A DNA stretch of 32,402 nucleotides from Rhodospirillales bacterium (GCA_012960465.1 DUBF01000053.1:1-32402), one strand, 5' to 3'; positions 1 through 9,060 are shown, counted from the first letter of the stretch. The notes: generated from the sequence alone by a model not told the origin. Numbers and translations are program-made.

Positions 1-1
1 T

Positions 2-565
2 GTAATATTTGCTTTTTGTTTACTATTCATCAGCAATTATATTGGAAACGCTCTTATACCTTCATCTAACACTAATCATGTGACCAAAAGCATAAACCGC
101 GATTGGATAAAATGGCCCGAGCCAAAGAATACACCGGCTGTAGAACCAAAAGATAAAAAAAGTGATGTGAGGGTTGTAAATACAGAAAAAATACCCCCTA
201 CATCAGAAAAATCTGTTACAGCGCTTTTATTATCTGTTGGCTCTGTTAAAGGAGAAAAAGTCGCAAGAAAATGCGTCGCATGCCATAGCTTCAAGAAGGG
301 TGGTAAAAATAAAATTGGACCAAATTTATATGGAATTATGGGTCGTAAACGCGCGACAACTGTTGGATACAATTATTCAAAAGCTCTAAAAAAAATGGGC
401 GGCAAATGGGGCTTTACTGACATGGATAAATTCTTACTGAAACCGAGAAATTTCTTACCAGGAACTAAAATGTCATTTAGAGGTATTAAAAGTGCAAGTG
501 ACCGCGCGGCAATAATTATGTATCTCAGAAGTTTTGCTGAAATACCACTCACCTTGCCAAAATAA
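2..565 (+). CDS. Membrane-anchored class I cytochrome c (5' end outside window)
   Basis: The frame is open to the left edge, so the gene is partial. The first codons encode a hydrophobic stretch (VIFAFCLLFISNYIGNAL) that looks like an uncleaved N-terminal membrane anchor, followed by a charged Pro/Lys/Glu-rich linker and a cytochrome c domain. The domain has one haem-binding motif, CVACH, a GPNLYG segment after it, and a PGTKMSF motif whose Met is the likely sixth haem ligand. A GTG at 80 would give a 161-residue protein but would cut off the anchor, so I prefer the longer reading. The arrangement matches alphaproteobacterial membrane-bound cytochromes of the CycM/c552 type, which carry electrons from the bc1 complex to terminal oxidases in the periplasm. 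The subfamily is inferred. hisN follows 25 bp later on the same strand, and may be co-transcribed. Confidence 0.85.
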   Translation, partial: VIFAFCLLFISNYIGNALIPSSNTNHVTKSINRDWIKWPEPKNTPAVEPKDKKSDVRVVNTEKIPPTSEKSVTALLLSVGSVKGEKVARKCVACHSFKKGGKNKIGPNLYGIMGRKRATTVGYNYSKALKKMGGKWGFTDMDKFLLKPRNFLPGTKMSFRGIKSASDRAAIIMYLRSFAEIPLTLPK

Positions 566-590
566 AATAATATAGGATGTAAAGTGATCA

Positions 591-1373
591 ATGCCAGTAC
601 CTTTATCTTATATTGAACTTGCAGAAAAATTAGCTGACATTGCACGGCCCATCGTTACTAATTATTTTCGCAGTGATATTAAAATCCTGGACAAAGAAAA
701 TTTAACCCCGGTGACTGCTGCTGATCGTGAAGCTGAAACCGCTATCCGAATAGTTTTGGAATCTGAATGCCCAAAACATGGTATTCTAGGAGAAGAGTTT
801 GGTAGTCATAATTTAGATGCTGAATATGTCTGGATAATAGACCCTATTGACGGAACAAAGGCTTTCGTTACGGGAAAACCACTTTTTGGGACCTTGATTG
901 CCCTATGTAAAAACGGCAGCCCAGTACTTGGCATTATTGATCAGCCCATCCTAAAAGAGAGATGGATTGGAGCGATTGGGCACCCAACAACTCATAACGG
1001 GAATTTAATTTCAACGCGCGCATGCAAGCGCATTGGCGATGCGTGGCTCTCCGCAACGTCTCCTGATATGTTCAAAGGGAAACATGAAACAGCCTTCAAG
1101 CAGCTTGCCGGAAAAGTAAAATTTCCTCTTTATGGCGGAGATTGCTACTCTTACGGACTTTTGGCTTCAGGTTTTTCTGACATTATATGTGAAGCTACAA
1201 TGCAACCTTATGACTATTGTGCCCTTGTTCCTATTATTGAGGGTGCTGGCGGAAAAATATCCAATTGGGCTGGTGAACCTCTTAAAATATCCTCAGACGG
1301 TACAGTTCTGGCAACAGGTGATGCAATACTACACGAAATAGCTATTGAAATACTCTCGCAACAATTAATTTAA
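591..1373 (+). CDS. hisN: Histidinol-phosphatase, inositol-monophosphatase family
   Basis: 260 residues, full length for the family. Visible Li-sensitive phosphatase motifs are GEEFG (residues 67-71), DPIDGT (84-89, metal-binding aspartates D84 and D87) and the C-terminal QPYDYCAL (205-212), where D208 replaces the usual WDxA aspartate context. GGDCYSYGLLASG (182-194) is typical of the HisN branch rather than of true inositol phosphatases. HisN removes phosphate from L-histidinol phosphate in the penultimate stage of histidine synthesis, using Mg2+. The ATG at 591 has an AGGATG sequence about 13 bp upstream. The downstream neighbour is convergent. No other his genes lie in the window, so the assignment to histidine synthesis rests on family resemblance. 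Inositol- or nucleotide-phosphate phosphatase activity is the alternative. Confidence 0.85.
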   Translation: MPVPLSYIELAEKLADIARPIVTNYFRSDIKILDKENLTPVTAADREAETAIRIVLESECPKHGILGEEFGSHNLDAEYVWIIDPIDGTKAFVTGKPLFGTLIALCKNGSPVLGIIDQPILKERWIGAIGHPTTHNGNLISTRACKRIGDAWLSATSPDMFKGKHETAFKQLAGKVKFPLYGGDCYSYGLLASGFSDIICEATMQPYDYCALVPIIEGAGGKISNWAGEPLKISSDGTVLATGDAILHEIAIEILSQQLI

Positions 1374-1404
1374 AAAAACCACAATACAGAAACTATTTAA
1401 AGAC

Positions 1405-1431
1405 GGATTAGGATAACAATTATCCTAATCC
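1405..1431. repeat. Perfect 12-bp inverted repeat between convergent genes
   Basis: The arms GGATTAGGATAA and TTATCCTAATCC are separated by CAA, giving a perfect 12-bp stem with a 3-nt loop. It lies 32 bp after hisN and 126 bp past the end of the convergent transporter gene. Neither side carries a good run of T, so it is not a textbook Rho-independent terminator. It could still be a 3'-end stabilising or bidirectional termination hairpin, or a protein-binding palindrome. Confidence 0.6.
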
Positions 1432-1556
1432 TTGGTCTCCCATACAAATTCAGATTGCATGGCAAAACGTCTGAAATTGAACAGCGATTAACAGTTCAAA
1501 CTATAATTATTTTAATTGTATTAACCGTTTCCTAAGATTGTGCTAGGAGCAAAAAA

Positions 1557-3167
1557 TTAATCAGTGGTTTGAAAACTGCTTCGCTGAATAAAAAATACAG
1601 CGCCAATTGGAAGGGCAAGCGTGATAATGGCTACTGTTATTAATAGTAATCCAAGCTCCGAATAGTCTGCGGTAGATACTATTTCGCTAGTTACCTTATT
1701 TTTTATTTCCCTAGTAACAACAAAAATTTCGTTGAGATATTTTGTAAGAAGGGCACTTGCTGAAAGCGCCAGATTTGTAAAAGATGCAAAAACCGCGAAA
1801 AAGGTTGCTTTCATATTTGAAGGAGCATTTTTGGCAATCCAAGCTAAAAGGGGTATCATTGCAACCTGACCTAAAGGTGATTCCACGGCGGTATTAATTA
1901 TCGCAATAAACTTAGCATCAACTATTCCGGTCGTGATTGAAGCTGTCCAATTATGAAAACCATAGTACATTCCAATACTAGGTAAGAACAATATGGTTCC
2001 GGCAACTGAGAGAACAACTATGACTTTAGCTATTGAGTTTCTGCTAATGAAAGGTCGTAGGAGAATAATACCGCAGAGTGTTAAGACCGAAGACAATAGC
2101 GATAAAATGGAAAAGAATTGTTCATTAAACCCAAGTTTATCAATTTCAAACCAACTTAAACCTGGTCCTGGGCTGGGAATTGCTCTGAATACAAAAATTA
2201 TTATTGCAGTTCCTACAATCATCAGTCTTTGGTTTTCTGGAAGTTCATAAATAAGTTTACTCATCAAAAAAAGAATAATTGCGACTGAACCAAAGAATAC
2301 TAGCTCTTGCGCAAACGGTATATTAAATGACCCTACTGTTACCGAGAATATAACAAAAACAAGACTACCAATTAAAATTGTCCAGTTAATGTCAGGCCTT
2401 TCTTCCTGTCCATTGGACTCTGTATCAAAGTTACCTTTTTCTTTCAGAGCCGTATGTCTGCGCTTTTTAAGATAAATTGCCAGTAACACTCCCAGAACGG
2501 ATACGAAGGGAATGATCAACGCGTAGAGATACATAGTAGCATAAAGCTGGATCCTCTCCGTCTCAGCCAGGTCTTCAACTCCTTGAAATAATATTATATT
2601 AGCAAACGCTACAAGAACCGTACCACCAATTATAGCAAATCGGCCAAGGGTTTGCATTGTTGTGTGCATCTCTTTAATTGTTTCTTGGCTAAATTTCTGG
2701 CCGTTTTCATCTTCTAGCGGTACCGCTTCAACTGTCATAGCATCAGCTACAACATCTTGAATTACATAACCTACCGGTGTTAGAATTACACTTAAAACAA
2801 ACCAAGTCTCTACACGGAGAATATTTGCCATATCTTCGGTATGAGCAATTAATCCATACATAATTAGTAGGCTCGATGCGATTATAGTCGCGCCGCAATA
2901 AACCATGTAGTTTTTATGTTTCCAAATAAGATCAACAATATGGCCAAGAGGCATCTTAAGTGCCCATGGAAGCCCCGCCCAAAAACCAAGGCCGGCTAAA
3001 AAAGCTGCAGATAGGTCCAAATATTCTTTTATGAAGAAAGTACCAACTATACCTGTCAACCCAGAAATACCTGCCGCAACATATACCATTAATGGGGGCA
3101 AATAACTCCATTTGAACTGTTTTCCCAACCCTAAAATTGTTTCTTTCAGATAATCAGACACTGTCAT
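1557..3167 (-). CDS. MFS-type membrane transporter, possibly BT1/folate-biopterin-like
   Basis: 536 residues with about twelve hydrophobic segments and a long charged loop in the middle (residues about 235-260, with KKRRH), the usual layout of a 6+6 major facilitator protein. The motif LGFWAGLPWALKMPLGHIVD near residues 60-80 and DVVADAMTVEAV near 140-152 recall the BT1/folate-biopterin branch, in which an LPW-K-P-G-D motif and a D-V-D motif are typical. A transmembrane helix also bears Pro-Ser-Pro-Gly-Pro-Gly. The substrate cannot be read from the sequence. The ATG at 3167 was kept because the first hydrophobic segment begins soon after it. It faces hisN tail to tail and is followed upstream by uppP on the same strand, 193 bp away, so the two are probably separate transcripts. 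Confidence 0.7.
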   Translation of the reverse strand: MTVSDYLKETILGLGKQFKWSYLPPLMVYVAAGISGLTGIVGTFFIKEYLDLSAAFLAGLGFWAGLPWALKMPLGHIVDLIWKHKNYMVYCGATIIASSLLIMYGLIAHTEDMANILRVETWFVLSVILTPVGYVIQDVVADAMTVEAVPLEDENGQKFSQETIKEMHTTMQTLGRFAIIGGTVLVAFANIILFQGVEDLAETERIQLYATMYLYALIIPFVSVLGVLLAIYLKKRRHTALKEKGNFDTESNGQEERPDINWTILIGSLVFVIFSVTVGSFNIPFAQELVFFGSVAIILFLMSKLIYELPENQRLMIVGTAIIIFVFRAIPSPGPGLSWFEIDKLGFNEQFFSILSLLSSVLTLCGIILLRPFISRNSIAKVIVVLSVAGTILFLPSIGMYYGFHNWTASITTGIVDAKFIAIINTAVESPLGQVAMIPLLAWIAKNAPSNMKATFFAVFASFTNLALSASALLTKYLNEIFVVTREIKNKVTSEIVSTADYSELGLLLITVAIITLALPIGAVFFIQRSSFQTTD

Positions 3168-3360
3168 ATTCCCAACACCCCATAGTTTTATCCGAAGCTT
3201 ACTTATGTTGATCTGTTACAAGTATATCTTACTTAATGTTTTATTCTTAACTTTCGGTGTTCATACTATTAATATCAAAGGCTGGCATCACCAATCTCTA
3301 TTAAGATTAATATGTGAAAATAAAAAACCTGATGGCAGAGCAAAAAGAAGTTATTGAGGC

Positions 3361-4206
3361 CTAAAAACCAAAATTCGGACCATAATACACAATGCCTAAA
3401 AGCACTCCGCCAAGTAAAATACGATAAATCACAAACGGCGTAAAACTAGCCCGACGTAGCCACACCATTAATAATGAAATTGCCACCAGTGCAAAAAGAA
3501 ATGATAGGCCAGTCACGGTTAATACATCATAAAATAAAACCCTATCGGTTGATTCACTGAGTTCATAACCTTTCAAAACACCAGCTCCAATAATAGTTGG
3601 AATAGAGAGTAAGAGCGAGAAACGGGCTGCATCTTGACGTTCAACGCCTAAAAAGCGAGCTGCCGTCATTGTAATTCCGGCACGACTGGTGCCTGGAACT
3701 AAAGAAATAGCTTGCATAAGACCAATAAAAAAGGCGCCACCAAAAGAAATATGTTCCATTTTACGGACAGTCATATTTATTTTATCAGCCACAAAAAGTA
3801 AAATACCAAAACACAGGGTTGCCCACCCTATTATTTCTAACGTGCGGAGATTTGCGCCCATATATTTATTAACATACAACCCAACCCCTATTGCAGGTAG
3901 TGCTGCCAGAACCAATTTACAAAATAGCCAAAACTCCGCGTCAAGCTTCCGGTAATTTAATATTCGCTGAAAAATACGAGACAAAGCGCTAGCCATACCA
4001 AACACATCACGCCAGAAATAGAGGATCACAGCCACCAATGTCCCCACATGAACAGCGACGTCCAACATCAAGCCTTGATCCGTTAAACCAGTTAATTTTG
4101 GCACTAAAATTAAATGACCCGAGGAAGATATTGGCAAGAATTCAGTAATTCCCTGGATAGCAGCAAGAATTAATATTTGTGTAAATGGCACGTCGATATC
4201 ACTCAA
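3361..4206 (-). CDS. uppP: Undecaprenyl-diphosphatase (bacitracin resistance protein)
   Basis: 281 residues, normal for BacA/UppP. Both signature motifs are present: QGITEFLPISSSGH (residues 18-31, with E22, the Ser-rich P-loop-like stretch and H31) and PGTSRAG (171-177, R175 being the catalytic arginine). Seven to eight hydrophobic helices follow the family pattern. The integral inner-membrane enzyme removes a phosphate from undecaprenyl diphosphate on the periplasmic side, recycling the lipid carrier for peptidoglycan and surface polysaccharide. It is divergent from fzlA (215 bp between starts), so promoters for both must lie in 4207-4421. Downstream on the minus strand a weak CTG-CCAT-CAG stem followed by six T may end its transcript near 3325-3340. 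Confidence 0.95.
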   Translation of the reverse strand: MSDIDVPFTQILILAAIQGITEFLPISSSGHLILVPKLTGLTDQGLMLDVAVHVGTLVAVILYFWRDVFGMASALSRIFQRILNYRKLDAEFWLFCKLVLAALPAIGVGLYVNKYMGANLRTLEIIGWATLCFGILLFVADKINMTVRKMEHISFGGAFFIGLMQAISLVPGTSRAGITMTAARFLGVERQDAARFSLLLSIPTIIGAGVLKGYELSESTDRVLFYDVLTVTGLSFLFALVAISLLMVWLRRASFTPFVIYRILLGGVLLGIVYYGPNFGF

Positions 4207-4421
4207 ATTTTATGACAGACACTAAAATTAAACAAGTGAATAGCTCTTGTTTCACGTAGCTAACAGCAGTAGTACTAATTTTGTATTAAGTGGTGGATCT
4301 TTATTAACGGTTCAACTGTATTATATCGTTAAATATCCCAATTTGCTATGGTCTCCATACTATGTGCGTTTTGGTTAACATAGTTGGTTGGCTCATTCAA
4401 CTAGGAATGTATTATAAAATT

Positions 4422-5090
4422 ATGCGAACGCTTTATCACCTTTGGTTATCTCCATTCTCACGTAAAGTACGTATTATTTTAATGGAAAAAGATCTCACCT
4501 TCCAAATGGAAGTTGAGGAGACGTGGGAGCGAAGACACAACTTCTTGGCGTTAAACCCAGCGGGTGAAGTGCCCGTATTAATTGAACCTGATAATACGGT
4601 ATTAGCAGACTCAATGGCGATCTGTGAATATCTCGAGGAGAAATACCCTGAACCAAATTTAATTGGAAAAAGTCTATACGATCGCGCAGAAGTAAGAAGG
4701 CTAGTCGCTTGGTTTGATCAAAAATTTAACAAGGAAGTAACCAATAAACTATTAAATGAAAAAGTTATGAAACGCTTTTTAGGTCTAGGAGAGCCCAATT
4801 CAAGGGAAATTCGTGCAGCTCAATCAAATATTCATACTCATCTAGATTATATTACATTCTTAACCGATCGTCGATTTTGGTTAGCTGGAGACCATCTGAC
4901 CCTAGCCGATATTGCCGCAGCAGCCCATATCTCGGCTATTGACTATCTAGGTGACGTGCCATGGAATGACTACAAATCCGTAAAAAATTGGTACGCCCGC
5001 ATTAAATCTCGGCCAAGCTTCCAAGATATATTATCGGATCGCATTCCAGGTTTACCTGCACCCAAAAACTATAAGAATCCTGATTTTTAA
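4422..5090 (+). CDS. fzlA: FzlA-type GST-fold cell-division protein
   Basis: The frame is open from an ATG at 4362, but homologous GST folds start at MRTLYHLWLSPFSRKVR, so the ATG at 4422 is chosen, giving 222 residues. A thioredoxin-like N-domain (SPFSRKVR, then NPAGEVPVLI with the cis-Pro, and DSMAICEYLEEKYP) is followed by an all-helical C-domain (WLAGDHLTLADIAAAAHISAID). The last residues, DRIPGLPAPKNYKNPDF, resemble the conserved C-terminal tail of Caulobacter FzlA. That protein binds FtsZ filaments and couples the Z-ring to septal peptidoglycan synthesis, and is not thought to act as a glutathione transferase. The neighbours fit an envelope role: uppP upstream and an SDR protein downstream. 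Assignment to FzlA rather than a generic GST rests on the tail and the ADIAAAAHISAIDYLG segment as I recall them. Confidence 0.8.
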   Translation: MRTLYHLWLSPFSRKVRIILMEKDLTFQMEVEETWERRHNFLALNPAGEVPVLIEPDNTVLADSMAICEYLEEKYPEPNLIGKSLYDRAEVRRLVAWFDQKFNKEVTNKLLNEKVMKRFLGLGEPNSREIRAAQSNIHTHLDYITFLTDRRFWLAGDHLTLADIAAAAHISAIDYLGDVPWNDYKSVKNWYARIKSRPSFQDILSDRIPGLPAPKNYKNPDF

Positions 5091-5171
5091 TAGTCAAAAA
5101 TACAAATTGGTAGTTTCCAATCATAACGCAACACCCATAAAGACAATCAATTCCAATTGTGAGAAATAACT

Positions 5172-6032
5172 ATGAAAATTAGCAAAAAAAAACTTTTTTG
5201 TCTCGGGACTGGTTATTCAGCAAAAGTGATAGCGCGCATGCTACTAAACAATAGTGAGCCAAATAAATGGTTAGTTTACGGGTCATATCGCAAAAAAGAC
5301 CAAGCCAAGGCCCTATCGAAAATAGGTATAATACCGATTAACTTTAACGATGTTACCGATACGTTGATAATCTCAGATGCTATCTTATCATCAATCCCTC
5401 CCAGTCAAGAAGGTGATCCGGTCCTAAAAAAATATGGTGGTTTATTATCTGAACTTAAAAATAACTCCTGGATTGGATACTTTTCAACTACGGGGGTTTA
5501 TGGCGACACAAAAGGCGTATTGATTGATGAAACAGCCCCCCTAAACCCAACAAGCGACCGCAGTCGGCGCAGGGTTGTCGCCGAAAGCGGTTGGCTGGAA
5601 TACGCCGCACATATATTTAGACTTCCAGGCATCTATGGACCAGGAAGATCTAGTTTAGATAGGCTAAGGAAAGGACTTACTCGGCGCATACATTATCCCA
5701 ATCACCTTTTCTCACGCATCCATGTTGATGATATTGCTCAATCCGTCATCTCCTCGATTAATAAACCAAACCCGAGTAGCATCTACAATATTTGCGATGA
5801 TGAGGCTGCAGAACAGCAATTAGTTGAAGCTTACGCATCCAAATTACTCGGCATTAAACCACCACCTCTGGTTTCTTTCGAACATGCTATTAAAGAGATG
5901 TCACCCATGGCCCAAACTTTTTGGCAAGACAATCGACGTGTCAGCAACACAAAAATGAAAAGCGAATTAAGTATTGAATTATTTTATCCAACTTTTAGAG
6001 AAGGACTAAAGTCGCTTCATCAAAGTAGTTAG
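5172..6032 (+). CDS. NAD(P)-binding SDR/epimerase-like protein (YeeZ-like)
   Basis: 286 residues. The N-terminus has a Rossmann motif, GTGYSAK (residues 12-18), with the pattern GxGYxA seen in the YeeZ branch of extended SDR proteins instead of the classical GxxGxxG. FSTTGVYGDTKG (around 109-120) is the central strand and Ser/Thr-Tyr region. RLPGIYGPGR (about 156-165) and HVDDIA (about 185-190) are typical of the nucleotide-sugar epimerase fold. The substrate is unknown. It follows fzlA by 81 bp and probably shares its transcript. The last 27 bp overlap the end of the convergent hydrolase gene. Function in envelope metabolism is only a guess from context. Confidence 0.75.
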   Translation: MKISKKKLFCLGTGYSAKVIARMLLNNSEPNKWLVYGSYRKKDQAKALSKIGIIPINFNDVTDTLIISDAILSSIPPSQEGDPVLKKYGGLLSELKNNSWIGYFSTTGVYGDTKGVLIDETAPLNPTSDRSRRRVVAESGWLEYAAHIFRLPGIYGPGRSSLDRLRKGLTRRIHYPNHLFSRIHVDDIAQSVISSINKPNPSSIYNICDDEAAEQQLVEAYASKLLGIKPPPLVSFEHAIKEMSPMAQTFWQDNRRVSNTKMKSELSIELFYPTFREGLKSLHQSS

Positions 6033-6794
6033 CGTGTCGATTAGACACCTTAAACTGGAAGCTTCACTTAATCGGTGATCACCATTTTTAACTAGAGTAA
6101 TTTCCACATCTGTCCCCCGCAGTTTTTCCTGAATGGTAAGTGCTGTCTGCCACGGTACAACATCATCATTTAATCCGTGCAAAAGACGTACGGGGCAATC
6201 AATCGGAATCTCATCACGAAGCACCAAAAGTTTGCGTCCTTGATCAAATAAGGCCTTCGTATAAATATAATCGCCTTCAAAATCACTTGGGCTTATAATA
6301 AAGCCTTTGTCGTTAACTTCTGCTAATTGATCTGACGTTAATTCCTTGCGTAATAAATCTTCGGTAAAGTCCGGCGCAGCAGCTAAACCTATTAAACCCG
6401 CTATCCGCTCGGGCCTAGCTATAGCGGTTAGAAACATTAACCATCCGCCCATCGAAGAGCCAACCAATAACTGCGGGCCCTCTGTCAATTCATCCAGCAC
6501 TGCCAATGCATCTGCGGCCCAAATTCCAATATGACCATCTTTGAATTCTCCTGATGAAGACCCGTGTCCGAAATAATCAAATCGAACAAAAGACTGGCCA
6601 AATTCTCGAGCAAAATTTTCAATTGTTAGCGCTTTTTCTCCATTCATATCAGACATGAATCCTGGCAAAAATATTATTCCTGGCCAGCTATTTAATGGAG
6701 AACCAGAAAATGCCCGATATGCAATCGAGGCACCAGAAGGACGGATCAAATTTTGATAGGATTGATCAGGAGCTATGGTATTGTTTGACATCAA
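6006..6794 (-). CDS. Alpha/beta hydrolase
   Basis: 262 residues with the full alpha/beta-hydrolase set: an oxyanion-side LPGF (43-46), the nucleophile elbow GSSMGG (112-117, S114), an acid in GLNDDVVPW (D210 or D211) and a final histidine in NGDHRLSE (H240). A cap insert lies between about 140 and 190. The protein resembles the ABHD10-like serine esterase or thioesterase group, which acts on acyl esters. The true substrate cannot be deduced. No signal peptide is seen, so it is probably cytosolic. Two consecutive ATG codons could start it (6794 or 6791). Its 3' end overlaps the SDR gene by 27 bp tail to tail, and its start is divergent from the GT4 gene only 62 bp away. Confidence 0.85.
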   Translation of the reverse strand: MMSNNTIAPDQSYQNLIRPSGASIAYRAFSGSPLNSWPGIIFLPGFMSDMNGEKALTIENFAREFGQSFVRFDYFGHGSSSGEFKDGHIGIWAADALAVLDELTEGPQLLVGSSMGGWLMFLTAIARPERIAGLIGLAAAPDFTEDLLRKELTSDQLAEVNDKGFIISPSDFEGDYIYTKALFDQGRKLLVLRDEIPIDCPVRLLHGLNDDVVPWQTALTIQEKLRGTDVEITLVKNGDHRLSEASSLRCLIDTLTTLMKRL

Positions 6795-6856
6795 TTATCC
6801 ATTAGTGAGAAATAGGTTAAACAAAATCAACTTTAACAAATTTATTAGGTTTATCT

Positions 6857-8074
6857 TTGGACGCTGACAATAACATCAACCAACTAGTTTCGGAAACCTC
6901 CTTAGTGCAAAAAGAAGGTCAAAATTATAACCGTCGCCAACCAACAGTAATGCAAGTATTACCCAAATTAATAACAGGTGGGGTTGAACGGGGTACTGTA
7001 GATATTGCAAGTGCTGTTGCCGAAGGTGGAGGTCGCTCTTTGGTTGTTTCTGCTGGTGGGCCTATGGTTCACGAATTAAAACGCTCAGGCGTAGAGCATT
7101 TTGAGCTACCCGTCTCTAGCAAAAATCCCCTAACCATGAAACAAAATGTAAAGCGTCTGATAAACATAGCACAAGACCAAAAAGTAGATATTATACATGC
7201 CCGATCACGCGCTCCAGCCTGGAGTGCTTGGCACGCCGCTCGTAAAACTAACAAATTTTTTGTCACCACATTTCACGGAACATATGGACATAGCAATTGG
7301 TTTAAAAGACGGTATAATGAGATCATGACTAAAGGTGATAGAGTTATCGCTATCTCAGATTTTATCGCCGGTCATATTCTAAGAATTTACGGTATCCCGT
7401 CTTCTAACATCAGAATAATCCCTCGTGGCATTGATATTAAAAAATTTAGCCCTAATAACGTTAGCCAAGAGCGGCGTATCAAACTAGCTAGTGAATGGCG
7501 CCTACCCGATGACAAACCAATCATTATTTTACCCGCCCGACTCACACGTTGGAAAGGACACACAGTTTTTTTAAAAGCAATAAAAAAGCTTGGCCGAAAC
7601 GACATACAATGCCTAATCGTGGGGTCAGATCACGATCGCAAAGATTATCGGCGTGAACTAGAACGTCAAATCGAAATTTACGGAATGCAGGAAAATATCC
7701 ATGTCGTAGGACATTGCAATGATATGCCAGCGGCATACATGTTGACCGATATAGTCATTTCTGCCTCGACGGATCCGGAAGCCTTTGGCCGAATAATGAT
7801 TGAAGGACAGTCACTCGGTCGCTTGGTAATTGGCACTAACCATGGTGGCTCAACGGAGACTGTCATAGAAGGTCAAACTGGCTGGCTGATAAAACCTAAC
7901 GACCCTGACATATTGGCTGAAACTATAAACAAAGTTCTAAACTTAACGGAACTACAAAGGGGGAAAATTTCCAAAACCGCAAGTGAGCATATTCAAAGAT
8001 ATTATTCCAAGGAAATAATGTGTGCTAAAACGCTTGATGTTTATAATGAGTTGATTTTAGGCAACCGTTCATAA
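6857..8074 (+). CDS. Glycosyltransferase family 4 (GT-B fold)
   Basis: 405 residues from a TTG start. An ATG at 6950 just before QVLPKLITGGVERG would be a shorter alternative of 374 residues. The sugar-acceptor half starts with the GGVERG loop (about 41-46). The donor half contains ILPARLTRWKGH and the retaining GT4 signature EAFGRIMIE (E308 and E316, the EX7E pair), then GTNHGGSTETV, typical of nucleotide-diphosphosugar binding. It presumably transfers a hexose to a lipid-linked or LPS-core acceptor at the cytosolic face of the membrane. The GT9 gene starts 2 bp after its stop, so the two are co-translated and probably act in one glycan pathway. Confidence 0.88.
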   Translation: MDADNNINQLVSETSLVQKEGQNYNRRQPTVMQVLPKLITGGVERGTVDIASAVAEGGGRSLVVSAGGPMVHELKRSGVEHFELPVSSKNPLTMKQNVKRLINIAQDQKVDIIHARSRAPAWSAWHAARKTNKFFVTTFHGTYGHSNWFKRRYNEIMTKGDRVIAISDFIAGHILRIYGIPSSNIRIIPRGIDIKKFSPNNVSQERRIKLASEWRLPDDKPIIILPARLTRWKGHTVFLKAIKKLGRNDIQCLIVGSDHDRKDYRRELERQIEIYGMQENIHVVGHCNDMPAAYMLTDIVISASTDPEAFGRIMIEGQSLGRLVIGTNHGGSTETVIEGQTGWLIKPNDPDILAETINKVLNLTELQRGKISKTASEHIQRYYSKEIMCAKTLDVYNELILGNRS

Positions 8075-8076
8075 CC

Positions 8077-9015
8077 GTGGTCGATGCACAAAAAATTCTA
8101 GTAATTAAATTGGGTGCCCTTGGTGATTTTATTCAGGCGGCTGGGCCCTTTAAGGCCATCCGCCTTTATCACCGAGCTGAGAGAATTACTCTTTTAACAT
8201 CGGCAGATTTCGCGGATCTAGCTAATGCTTCTCCTTGGTTTGATCAAGTTAAAATTGATTATAAGCCGAAGGCCCGAGAAATTACAAAGTGGTTATCACT
8301 TCGGAAATGGATTCGTAACGCTGGTTTTACACGTATCTATGATTTGCAAACTTCTGATCGCAGTAATTTTTATTACAAAATGATCAAACCCATAAATAAA
8401 TTAAACCCGAGACCTGATTGGTCTGGTATCGCTCCCGGTTGCTCTCACCCACACAATAATCTCGATCGTGATTTAATGCATACGATTGAACGTCAAAAGG
8501 AACAACTCCTATTAGCTGGTATTGATAATGTACCATCAGGAGATTTTTCCTGGATCAATACAGATATTGAACATTTTGACTTAAATAATACCTTTGCGCT
8601 TCTTGTTCCAGGCGGGGCTACCCATCGGCCTGCCAAACGTTGGCCTAGCCAATACTACCAGCAATTAATCCAATATTTTGCATCAAAAAAAATTCAAGTT
8701 GTTTTAATCGGCGGGAAAGAAGAAGAACCATTATTAAATAAGCTGGCAACAACAGATCCAACTTGCGTCTCCCTAGCAGGGGCTACAACCCTTCTTGATT
8801 TATTTTCTATAGCGCAAAAATCACAAGTCGCAATTGGTAATGACACAGGTCCGATGCATGTGGCGGCCGTAAGTGGGTGTAAAACAATTGTTTTATATGC
8901 CTCTGAATCTGACCCCGTACTCTGTGCCCAGCGGGGTGATGACGTAACAATCTTCCGAAAAAATACCTTATCTGATATAATGCCAAGTCAAATAATAAAA
9001 TCCATAGCCCGATAG
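8077..9015 (+). CDS. Glycosyltransferase family 9 (heptosyltransferase-like)
   Basis: 312 residues, starting with GTG 2 bp after the GT4 stop. The N-terminal ILVIKLGALGDFIQA (residues 6-20) and the C-terminal GNDTGPMHVAA with GCKTIVLYASESDP are the classical ends of the ADP-heptose:LPS heptosyltransferase family (WaaC/WaaF/RfaF). LLVPGGATHRPAKRWP in the middle is the donor-domain entry. Family members add heptose to Kdo or to inner-core heptose on the cytosolic side of the inner membrane. The exact sugar is not certain, since many alphaproteobacterial GT9 proteins are uncharacterised. The adjacent GT4 gene suggests a small LPS-core or surface-glycan operon. Confidence 0.88.
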   Translation: MVDAQKILVIKLGALGDFIQAAGPFKAIRLYHRAERITLLTSADFADLANASPWFDQVKIDYKPKAREITKWLSLRKWIRNAGFTRIYDLQTSDRSNFYYKMIKPINKLNPRPDWSGIAPGCSHPHNNLDRDLMHTIERQKEQLLLAGIDNVPSGDFSWINTDIEHFDLNNTFALLVPGGATHRPAKRWPSQYYQQLIQYFASKKIQVVLIGGKEEEPLLNKLATTDPTCVSLAGATTLLDLFSIAQKSQVAIGNDTGPMHVAAVSGCKTIVLYASESDPVLCAQRGDDVTIFRKNTLSDIMPSQIIKSIAR

Positions 9016-9032
9016 CGAGGATACAATCAAAC

Positions 9033-9060
9033 TTGACACCTTGTAAAAACTAACTACATT
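9033..9060 (+). promoter_or_regulatory. Candidate sigma-70-type promoter for thrS
   Basis: TTGACA at 9033-9038 is a perfect -35 hexamer. TACATT at 9055-9060 matches the -10 consensus at four of six positions, with a 16-bp spacer. Transcription would start near 9067, leaving a leader of about 53 nt before thrS. No T-box stem or specifier loop fits in such a short leader. Confidence 0.5.

Noticed and set aside
4362-4421. An N-terminal extension of fzlA from the first ATG.
   Set aside because: GST-fold proteins of this type begin at the second or third residue before the first beta strand, which matches ATG 4422.
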